A DNA stretch of 25,568 bases from a virus, in IMG/VR virus record IMGVR_UViG_3300037598_000120, positions 1 to 25,568 of that record. One strand, written 5' to 3'. A program made the translations under genes and the position numbers. Within the stretch, counting starts at the first letter, position 1; every line of letters begins with the position of its first letter. A model generated the notes under the pieces. The model worked only from the letters and a program-made list of their open reading frames with translations. It did not search any database and was not told the origin of the DNA. Positions 20,140 through 25,568 of this stretch are shown piece by piece.

Positions 20140-20320
20140 TCTGCTTAGTGTAATTTTACATACATTCATATATGCGAATATACTCACGTAACGTTTTACC
20201 CATTTATTTTATGACACAAGACCAGCACTAGAAATGGTATATTTTCCGCATCGACTATTTATTTCGTGCTCAAATCCTTGTAGTCGCACTTTTCACTTTA
20301 AATTATTATTGATATTACGT

Positions 20321-20349
20321 TTGACAAGCCTATTTTATTGTGCTATAAC
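20321..20349 (+). promoter_or_regulatory. promoter for the packaging genes
   Basis: Perfect -35 TTGACA (20321-20326), 17 bp, -10 TATAAC (20344-20349). It gives an unusually long leader of about 250 bases before the small terminase ATG. Confidence 0.8.
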
Positions 20350-20422
20350 TATATATGTAGCGACCTGAAAGGGAGTTAAGCGTTAGTGAGTTTAATAACT
20401 AATAACATAAAAAACAATGGAT

Positions 20423-20511
20423 AAGCGAAGCGTTAAGCTCGGAGAGCAACGACCAACACTGCCGACCCTCTACACTATATATAATGAGCTAAAGCTCTTA
20501 ACGCTTCGCTT
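20423..20511 (+). repeat. inverted repeat in the terminase leader
   Basis: AAGCGAAGCGTTAAG (20423-20437) is perfectly complementary to CTTAACGCTTCGCTT (20497-20511), 15 bp with a 59-base spacer. GCTCTTA (20494-20500), like boxA of lambda nut sites, overlaps the right arm. TAACGCTTCGCT also occurs near 10635 in the convergence zone's flank. Confidence 0.8.
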
Positions 20512-20556
20512 GACCACCAAAGATTTGATTATAGGTGTATATACATTAAGTTATAC

Positions 20557-20577
20557 TGTTGGCTGAGATGGTTAACA
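20557..20577 (+). promoter_or_regulatory. GAGAT-pentaloop hairpin, boxB-like
   Basis: TGTTGGCT (20557-20564) pairs with GGTTAACA (20570-20577), three pairs being G-U, around loop GAGAT. It lies 26 bases before the small terminase ATG. The same loop recurs in other late leaders. Confidence 0.5.
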
Positions 20578-20602
20578 CAACCCTTAATGTGAGATACATA
20601 AG

Positions 20603-21103
20603 ATGACTAAACAAGAGAGAGTAGTAGCAAAGGAGACTTTGATAGACTTTTTCTATACTGAGGGATGCTCAATACATAAGGCTATTGAAGAGACTAAGGT
20701 TATATCTAAGACTGGCTATTATAAGTGGTTAAAGAGTGATGAAGACTTCGCAGCTAGAGTACTGAGAGGCAAAGACCGTGATGAGATGATGATGGACATT
20801 GCCGAAGACCTAATGATAGAGACAGTTAAGAGAGGTGGAGCACAGGGCGTAAAGGCTGCTATGTATATACTTGATTCCAAAGGCAAGGCTAGAGGCTGGG
20901 GTAAGACTACTGAGATTAAGGTAGAGAAGACCGAGAGAGCTATAGCTGAAATTGTACTTAAAGACACATCACCTGATGCTATTAAGGCACTCACTGAGGC
21001 GGCTAAGCTTAATATTCCAAAGGATGAAGAGGCTGTAACAGCACTATTTAATAAGCGCCTTGGCATAGCTGAAGAGGTGATTATAGATGTCACAGCAGAC
21101 TAA
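20603..21103 (+). CDS. terS: terminase small subunit
   Basis: 166 residues. The N-terminal helix-turn-helix region (AKETLIDFFYTEGCSIHKAI, then SKTGYYKWLKSDEDFAARV, residues about 9-53) and the following acidic helices fit small terminases, which bind the packaging site and assist the large subunit. Its last 17 bases overlap the large terminase gene, the usual order. The start has only a weak GAG ribosome site, possibly controlled by the long structured leader. The symbol is by role. Confidence 0.85.
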   Translation: MTKQERVVAKETLIDFFYTEGCSIHKAIEETKVISKTGYYKWLKSDEDFAARVLRGKDRDEMMMDIAEDLMIETVKRGGAQGVKAAMYILDSKGKARGWGKTTEIKVEKTERAIAEIVLKDTSPDAIKALTEAAKLNIPKDEEAVTALFNKRLGIAEEVIIDVTAD

Positions 21104-22523
21104 GGTAGTATGGAAGGCGTTAGCGGGATCACAGGAACTATTCCTTAATACACCATATAGAGAGACTCTATTGCATGGTAGTAGAGGGGGAGGTAAAACT
21201 GAGACAGCTATAATGGCCTTCGCTAAGCACGTTAACGCTGGCTATGCAGAGCGCTGGAGAGGAGTTATATTCCGTAGAGCCTACAAGGATTTAGAGGATG
21301 TTATATCTAAGTCTAAGCGACTGTTTAAGCAGTTATTCCCTGATGCTAGATTCTTAGCAGGTAAGGGTGACTTAAAGTGGGTATTTGCAACAGGTGAGGA
21401 GTTGATGTTCCGTAAGTTCGATAGCATTGATGACTATGACGGCTTTCACGGACAGGAATTACCCTTTATATTATGGGAAGAGATAACTAACTGGCCTGAT
21501 GATTCGTGCTATGAGATTATGAAGTCCTGTAATAGATCAGTTAAGATGTTAGATGCCTACGGTAAGAAGACTGAGTATACTGATACCATAAAGGTTCCTA
21601 GAATGTACCTAAGCACCACTAACCCATCTGGAGCAGGTCATGGCTGGGTTAAGGATTACTTTATCAGTCAAGGTGATGATTATGAGCCTATTATCAATGA
21701 GGTGGGTGAGGCTAGGTGGCATATACCATCAAGTGTGTTTGAAAATCCATTCATGGATGATGATTACATAAAAGACCTATCAATCATAAAGGATGAGAAT
21801 CTACGAAAGGCTTGGCTATTAGGATCATGGGATATTGTAGCTGGTGGATTGTTTAGTGATGTCTGGAATGAGACAGCTAATACATGTAAGCCGTTTGATA
21901 TACCTGAGAGCTGGAAGATTGATAGATCATTTGACTGGGGATCATCTAAGCCATTCAGTGTTATATGGTATGCAGAGAGTGATGGTACAGACTACATAGA
22001 TGCGGATGGTAACGAAGTAGCCACGATAGCTGGTGATATATTCGCTATACTTGAGTACTATGGAGCTAGTGGCCCTAACGTTGGCTTAAGGCTGACTGCT
22101 AGAGCTATTGCTATTGAGATACGGGACTATGAGATGAATCACCCATTACTTAAGGGTAGGAACGTTGTAGCAGGCCCCGCAGACTCGCAGATATATACTG
22201 TAGAGAATGGTAGTTCTGTAGCAACCTCAATGGAGAAGATTGGTATCTATTGGCTTAGAGCTGATAAGTCTTCTGGTAGTAGAGTTGCAGGGTGGGAGGT
22301 CATCAGAGAGAAGCTAGACAATGGACATAACGGCGAAGGCTTACCCAAGCTGGTTATATTCAGAGGTGGTGGATGTAAAGATCTCTTAAGATTATTGCCT
22401 GTAGCTCCTAGAGATGCGGTTAAGCTTGATGATATTGATACTGACTCCGAGGACCACAATTTGGATAGTCTTAGATACAGATGCCGCAAAAGACCGGTTG
22501 GGAGAGGCTGTAGACAGCTTTAG
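21087..22523 (+). CDS. terL: terminase large subunit
   Basis: 478 residues. ATPase domain: Walker A GSRGGGKT (31-38), Walker B LPFILWEE (125-132) and coupling motif STTNPSG (176-182). Nuclease domain: FDWG (D283), GPADSQIY (D366) and EDHNLDSLRY (455-464, with D460), the three acidic positions that hold the metals for DNA cutting. It pumps DNA into the prohead and makes the terminal cuts. Length is typical. The arginine-rich end (RYRCRKRP) is usual for the family. Start overlaps the small subunit. Confidence 0.95.
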   Translation: MSQQTKVVWKALAGSQELFLNTPYRETLLHGSRGGGKTETAIMAFAKHVNAGYAERWRGVIFRRAYKDLEDVISKSKRLFKQLFPDARFLAGKGDLKWVFATGEELMFRKFDSIDDYDGFHGQELPFILWEEITNWPDDSCYEIMKSCNRSVKMLDAYGKKTEYTDTIKVPRMYLSTTNPSGAGHGWVKDYFISQGDDYEPIINEVGEARWHIPSSVFENPFMDDDYIKDLSIIKDENLRKAWLLGSWDIVAGGLFSDVWNETANTCKPFDIPESWKIDRSFDWGSSKPFSVIWYAESDGTDYIDADGNEVATIAGDIFAILEYYGASGPNVGLRLTARAIAIEIRDYEMNHPLLKGRNVVAGPADSQIYTVENGSSVATSMEKIGIYWLRADKSSGSRVAGWEVIREKLDNGHNGEGLPKLVIFRGGGCKDLLRLLPVAPRDAVKLDDIDTDSEDHNLDSLRYRCRKRPVGRGCRQL

Positions 22524-22550
22524 TAAAATAACTTTAAAGGAGTACATACA

Positions 22551-24095
22551 ATGGCTAACTTTTTTTCAAGTAGCAACAGTAGTACAGCAACTAATGATGA
22601 TGGTTCACAGATAGATAGCCGTCATCCTTCTTATATAGCAATGACAGAAGACTATATGCTGATCAATACCATTCTTGGTGGATATAAGGAGATGCGCAAT
22701 GCAGGCGAGACGTACTTACCAAGGTTCAGCAAGGAGAGTGATACCTCATACACTAATAGGAAGAGTAGAACCTATCTAAACCCGTCATTCAGTGTTGCCG
22801 TTGAGTCGCATAGCTCTAAGCCCTTCAGTAGGCCTATAACGATCGAAGGACTTAGTGAAGATCCTAGACTTAGTGGTCTTGCTAAGAATACAGATGGTGA
22901 GGGTAATGACGCCACTGAGTTTGCTAAGCGAGTGTTTGTAGATGGCGATCAGTACGGCATGAGTCACATATTAGCTGACTATACAGCCAGTGAAGCATCA
23001 AGTAAGGCTGATGAAGCTGGTGATAGTGCTAGACTCGTACATGTTAAGTGTCTTGATCTATTTAACTGGGATAGAGACGGCGCTGGACTTAGTGAAATTA
23101 GATACCACAGATCAGCTACGGTTGCTAAGGGCAAGTTCGGTAAGCAACAAGTTAGACAGGTAGTTAGATGGACTCGCGATAGCTGGGCAGTATATCAAGC
23201 TAACTCAGAAGACAAAGATAGCGTAAAGAGTCAGAAAGATCAGAACGATGAGAAGATTAATAAGGATGACGGCAGTAAATGGACTATGGTTGATGCTGGT
23301 AGAAACTCATTAGGCTTCATACCCCTAACTACTGTGTATTTTAAGCGTACGGGTTTCATGGAAGCTATGCCGCCTAACATAGAGCTGGCTGAGTTAGTCC
23401 TAGAGCACTATCAGGACATGAGTGATCAGAAGAGTTTAGAGAAGATCTCTAGAGTCGCTATCATGACAGCTAGTGGTTACGATCCTCAAGAGCTTGATGG
23501 TTTTACTATTGGCGCACTCAATCTACTTGAGTCAACTAATATAGAGGCTAAACTCAATATCGTAGAACACTCAGGAAGCGCGGTAGCTATAGGTAGAGGA
23601 GCCTTAAAGATCTTAGAGGATAAGATGGAGGAGTTAAGCCTTAAGCCTGAATTAAACCGTACTAGCGGCGATGTGACAGCTTCTGAGGTTATAAGCAATG
23701 CATTCAATAGTCAGTCTGATCTAATGAGTTGGACTAACGCCACTGAAGAAGGTATGCGTGAGGCGTTTAGAATGGCCTACAAGTACATAAAGGCCGATGA
23801 TAGTGATCTAATCATCTCTGTTTATAAGGACTTTACAATAGCTGGCAATGTTAGTGATCTAGGCGCTTTGACGTTACTGTATACATCAGGTGCTCTTGAT
23901 GCTGAGACGCTGTTGTTTGAGTTTAAACGTAGAGGTAGTCTTGATATATCACACGACATAGCCAAGATCATTGAGAGAGCTACAGCAGAGGCTGAGAAGA
24001 AGATGCAGGTCGCAATGACATTAGCACAAGCAAGCAAACCGGAGGCCCCAAGTGAAAGTAATTCTAGTTCTAATAGCAAGTCTAAGTCTGAGTAG
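22551..24095 (+). CDS. portal protein (DUF4055 type)
   Basis: 514 residues behind AAGGAG. It shows the DUF4055 pattern: RKSRTYLNPSFSVAVESHSS, KPFSRP, FVDGDQYGMSHILADY, LFNWDRDGAG, then IPLTTVYFKRTGF, IELAELVLEHYQDMSDQKSL. Portals form the 12-mer ring at the head vertex through which DNA passes. It follows the large terminase, as usual. The C-terminus is Ser/Lys-rich (PSESNSSSNSKSKSE), and its last 44 bases overlap a small lipoprotein gene in another frame. Confidence 0.9.
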   Translation: MANFFSSSNSSTATNDDGSQIDSRHPSYIAMTEDYMLINTILGGYKEMRNAGETYLPRFSKESDTSYTNRKSRTYLNPSFSVAVESHSSKPFSRPITIEGLSEDPRLSGLAKNTDGEGNDATEFAKRVFVDGDQYGMSHILADYTASEASSKADEAGDSARLVHVKCLDLFNWDRDGAGLSEIRYHRSATVAKGKFGKQQVRQVVRWTRDSWAVYQANSEDKDSVKSQKDQNDEKINKDDGSKWTMVDAGRNSLGFIPLTTVYFKRTGFMEAMPPNIELAELVLEHYQDMSDQKSLEKISRVAIMTASGYDPQELDGFTIGALNLLESTNIEAKLNIVEHSGSAVAIGRGALKILEDKMEELSLKPELNRTSGDVTASEVISNAFNSQSDLMSWTNATEEGMREAFRMAYKYIKADDSDLIISVYKDFTIAGNVSDLGALTLLYTSGALDAETLLFEFKRRGSLDISHDIAKIIERATAEAEKKMQVAMTLAQASKPEAPSESNSSSNSKSKSE

Positions 24096-24195
24096 CTGTA
24101 AGACTACAGAGATATTTATAATTAATAGCGACAACGTATGTATCGAGGTAATCACCACAGGATCAGATTTAGATCTAAAGGGAAAGTTAAAATAG
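24052..24195 (+). CDS. small lipoprotein overlapping the portal gene
   Basis: GTG 24052 lies six bases after GGAGG, inside the portal's C-terminal codons in another frame. The 47 residues start MKVILVLIASLSLSSC: a basic end, a hydrophobic core and the lipobox L-S-S-C16, a classic signal-peptidase II site. The mature part is 32 residues (CKTTEIFIINSDNVCIEVIT and a Lys-rich end). It should be an envelope lipoprotein. Phage lipoproteins of this size act in superinfection exclusion (T5 Llp type) or lysis (spanin), which is the inference here. The stop is 2 bases before a promoter. Confidence 0.72.
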   Translation: MKVILVLIASLSLSSCKTTEIFIINSDNVCIEVITTGSDLDLKGKLK

Positions 24196-24197
24196 AT

Positions 24198-24228
24198 TTG
24201 ACATATACTCTTAACCGTGTATTATAAG
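24198..24228 (+). promoter_or_regulatory. late-region promoter
   Basis: Perfect -35 TTGACA (24198-24203). The -10 is one of the overlapping TATTAT/TTATAA/TATAAG (24220-24228), with spacing 16-19 bp. It reads the 36-aa gene. Confidence 0.7.
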
Positions 24229-24234
24229 ACTGTA

Positions 24235-24245
24235 GCCGAGATGGC
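24235..24245 (+). promoter_or_regulatory. GAGAT-pentaloop hairpin, short stem
   Basis: GCC (24235-24237), GAGAT, GGC (24243-24245). Only three pairs, but the loop and the CCGAGATGG core match the other late leaders. It is at or just after the expected transcription start. Confidence 0.35.
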
Positions 24246-24274
24246 AAACTTATAATACATGAAAGGAGAGATTT

Positions 24275-24385
24275 ATGTACGGAATCAGATTTACAAACAG
24301 AGCAACAGGTAAGATGGTCAAGAGAAGTCAAGTAGGTCTTATAGACAGAGTAAAGCTTGGCATTGGCTTGATATTTAACCGATAG
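24275..24385 (+). CDS. basic peptide, 36 aa
   Basis: ATG behind AAAGGAGAGATTT, with its own promoter and a terminator after it, so it looks like a stand-alone gene. Basic (MYGIRFTNRATGKMVKRSQV) with a hydrophobic C-terminal third (GLIDRVKLGIGLIFNR). It could bind nucleic acid or the membrane. It sits between portal and scaffold genes, where structural operons rarely carry such a unit. Unknown function. Confidence 0.65.
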   Translation: MYGIRFTNRATGKMVKRSQVGLIDRVKLGIGLIFNR

Positions 24386-24402
24386 AAGAAAGAAAGTACA
24401 CG

Positions 24403-24447
24403 AGCCCCTATGTATTCAGTTTGTCGCTGCGATATAGGGGCTTTTTT
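24403..24447 (+). terminator. intrinsic terminator between the small peptide and scaffold genes
   Basis: AGCCCCTAT (24403-24411) pairs with ATAGGGGCT (24434-24442), loop 22 bases, then six T. It would cut late transcription before the scaffold and capsid genes unless bypassed. Confidence 0.85.
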
Positions 24448-24453
24448 ATTAAT

Positions 24454-24466
24454 GACCGAGATGGTC
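24454..24466 (+). promoter_or_regulatory. GAGAT-pentaloop hairpin, copy 1 of scaffold leader
   Basis: GACC (24454-24457), GAGAT, GGTC (24463-24466): four Watson-Crick pairs. It follows the terminator's T run by 6 bases. Confidence 0.5.
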
Positions 24467-24471
24467 GCAAC

Positions 24472-24486
24472 GAAACGAGATGTTTC
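24472..24486 (+). promoter_or_regulatory. GAGAT-pentaloop hairpin, copy 2 of scaffold leader
   Basis: GAAAC (24472-24476), GAGAT, GTTTC (24482-24486): five pairs and five loop bases, the exact size of lambda boxB (15 nt). It ends 12 bases before the scaffold ATG and touches its AAGGA site. Confidence 0.55.
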
Positions 24487-24498
24487 AAGGAACACACA

Positions 24499-25320
24499 AT
24501 GGCACTAGAAAGCGTACTAGCAAATTTAGATGGTTTAGATGACTCACTGAAAGCACATTACTCAGAGGTTGCAGATGTTGGCTTCGTACTACAGACAAAT
24601 AATTTCGTCACGGACAATGTATCATATGGGAACGTTGACACTAAGAATCTCAAGTCTGCTTTAGACAGTGAGCGCACTGCACGTAAGGAAGCTGAGAGAG
24701 GTGTACAAGGCCTTGAAGCCTACACTTCACTAGGTACAGCAGAAGAGATCACAGCTAAACTCAACACAGCAAGCGATGTCGGTACTAAGGTAGATGAACG
24801 CATTGAATCACTTAGAACCGAATATGAAGGTAAGCTAACTACAGCAGCAGCTACGGCAACAGAAGCCCTAGACGGTATGAAGAAAGCTAACCACTCACGA
24901 GAAGTAACCGCATTACTTAATAGTGTCGCTGGTGATGTAGTTGAAGGAGAAGGCCCTCAGAACTACTTAACAGGCATCCTTAAGTCTATGACAGCCCTTG
25001 ACGCTCTTGGTAACGTTATAGTGGTTAACCCTGATGGCTCGCCAAGACAGACCTTAGCGGTTGACTCAGTGGCTAATATGTCACTCGAGGAGGCTTGGGG
25101 TATGATTAAAGGTGACCCTACTCATGGCTTTGCAATTAAAGCAAGCGGCGCTAGTGGGTCAGGTTCGACAGGCAGTAGTGGTGGTAGTGCCAATATAAGC
25201 GGCACACCAACTAATGCAGCAGACTGGAACGGAATGAGTTCAGTAGCTCAGACAGCGTTCTATAATGCTAATCCTGCCAGAGCAACCGAGCTAGCAATAG
25301 CTGGCGCTAAAGTACAGTAG
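24499..25320 (+). CDS. head scaffolding protein
   Basis: 273 residues from ATG 24499, with AAGGA 7 bases upstream; a longer frame reaching back into the terminator is rejected. The opening (LDGLDDSLKAHYSEVADVGF) and the following charged coiled coil (LKSALDSERTARKEAERGVQ, with KVDERIESLRTEYEGKL later) match phage scaffold proteins, which guide capsid assembly and then leave. The C-terminus has a Gly/Ser linker (SGASGSGSTGSSGGSANI) and a short Ala-rich end that may bind the capsid. Position between portal and capsid genes agrees. No protease motif is seen. Confidence 0.8.
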   Translation: MALESVLANLDGLDDSLKAHYSEVADVGFVLQTNNFVTDNVSYGNVDTKNLKSALDSERTARKEAERGVQGLEAYTSLGTAEEITAKLNTASDVGTKVDERIESLRTEYEGKLTTAAATATEALDGMKKANHSREVTALLNSVAGDVVEGEGPQNYLTGILKSMTALDALGNVIVVNPDGSPRQTLAVDSVANMSLEEAWGMIKGDPTHGFAIKASGASGSGSTGSSGGSANISGTPTNAADWNGMSSVAQTAFYNANPARATELAIAGAKVQ

Positions 25321-25330
25321 AGTAATACTT

Positions 25331-25363
25331 AGCCCCATACATTAACTTGTGTGGGGCTTTTTT
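25331..25363 (+). terminator. intrinsic terminator with TTAACT hexaloop
   Basis: AGCCCCATACA (25331-25341) pairs with TGTGTGGGGCT (25348-25358, one G-T pair) around TTAACT, followed by T6. It ends the scaffold transcript before a separate promoter. Confidence 0.92.
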
Positions 25364-25417
25364 GTGTTTGTGTCATAAGCTCAAATGCACGCTAAGGGGT
25401 ATAGGAGGCAATTGTGT

Positions 25418-25445
25418 TTGATTGGTGATATAATTGATGTATAGT
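25418..25445 (+). promoter_or_regulatory. probable promoter for the capsid gene
   Basis: TTGATT (25418-25423), 16 bp, TATAGT (25440-25445). A leader of about 90 bases follows, with GTAAC/GTTAC (25446/25489) and a 15-nt hairpin TGACA-AATCC-TGTCA (25495-25509). Confidence 0.6.
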
Positions 25446-25539
25446 GTAACTAATGAGGTTTAGCGGCCTTAGAGACTTGCCAAATAACGTTACATGACAA
25501 ATCCTGTCACAATTCCAATATAAATAAGGAGCCTCACAA

Positions 25540-25568
25540 ATGGCCTCAACTATTGCAGCACAATTTGT
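25540..25568 (+). CDS. start of probable major capsid protein
   Basis: ATG 25540 follows AAGGAGCCTCACAA. Only MASTIAAQF is inside the window. Position after the scaffold, a separate terminator-promoter pair (as for a highly expressed gene) and the strong ribosome site point to the major capsid protein; the sequence itself is too short to prove it. Confidence 0.55.

Noticed and set aside
22473-22614. Possible +1 frameshift at the end of the large terminase gene (DAAKDRLGEAVDSFSKI in the other frame)
   Set aside because: The zero-frame ending RYRCRKRP is usual for large terminases and the stop leaves room for the portal's ribosome site; the other frame would run on inside the portal gene.
24421-24498. 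Upstream extension of the scaffold gene
   Set aside because: It begins within the terminator hairpin and crosses two GAGAT hairpins; ATG 24499 has a proper AAGGA site and a scaffold-like N-terminus.

Overview
This window is part of the genome of a tailed double-stranded DNA phage, or a prophage, of a Gram-negative bacterium. The sequence shows compact short genes with stop/start overlaps, an ERF/YqaJ/DnaB recombination-replication module, small and large terminase, a DUF4055-type portal, a scaffold and the start of a probable capsid gene. The Gram-negative host is inferred from a secreted HtrA/trypsin-like protease, a lipoprotein signal and a type IV pilin-like signal. The DNA is AT-rich, with many AGA, ATA and CTA codons. 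Nothing in it names the host. No integrase, repressor or CRISPR array is seen.

Layout. (1) Positions 1-5722, + strand: recombination and replication genes (ERF annealase, YqaJ nuclease, DUF3127 OB-fold protein, Phg_2220_C protein, DnaB helicase, two HNH proteins), ending at a strong terminator. (2) Positions 5927-9689, + strand: 18 very small genes, mostly unknown, read from five near-identical early-type promoters, each with 17-bp spacing. (3) Positions 9690-10294: a gene-free convergence zone with direct repeats, G runs, GT-rich DNA and very stable mini-hairpins; it is a candidate replication origin or packaging region. (4) Positions 10295-20081, - strand: accessory and metabolic genes in at least three transcription units. 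They include a pilin-like membrane protein, an Ala/Ser-repeat protein, an HNH-type protein, a calcineurin-like phosphoesterase, a probable deoxynucleotide kinase with no normal start codon, a secreted serine protease, an immunity-protein-like gene and a tRNA-like gene. (5) From 20321 to the end, + strand: the late packaging and head genes.

How the parts work together. The left module should make and recombine phage DNA. The early small genes are probably host-takeover functions, which is an inference from promoters and size. The minus-strand block supplies nucleotide metabolism, envelope and possible exclusion functions. The right block packages DNA and builds the head.

The most unusual signals are in RNA and gene overlaps. 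Late leaders carry hairpins that share a GAGAT pentaloop while their stems differ, and in size and shape they resemble lambda boxB. Six terminators on both strands share a TTRAYT hexaloop on unrelated stems. A hidden lipoprotein gene overlaps the portal gene out of frame. The kinase begins either at AUU/AUC or by frameshifting.
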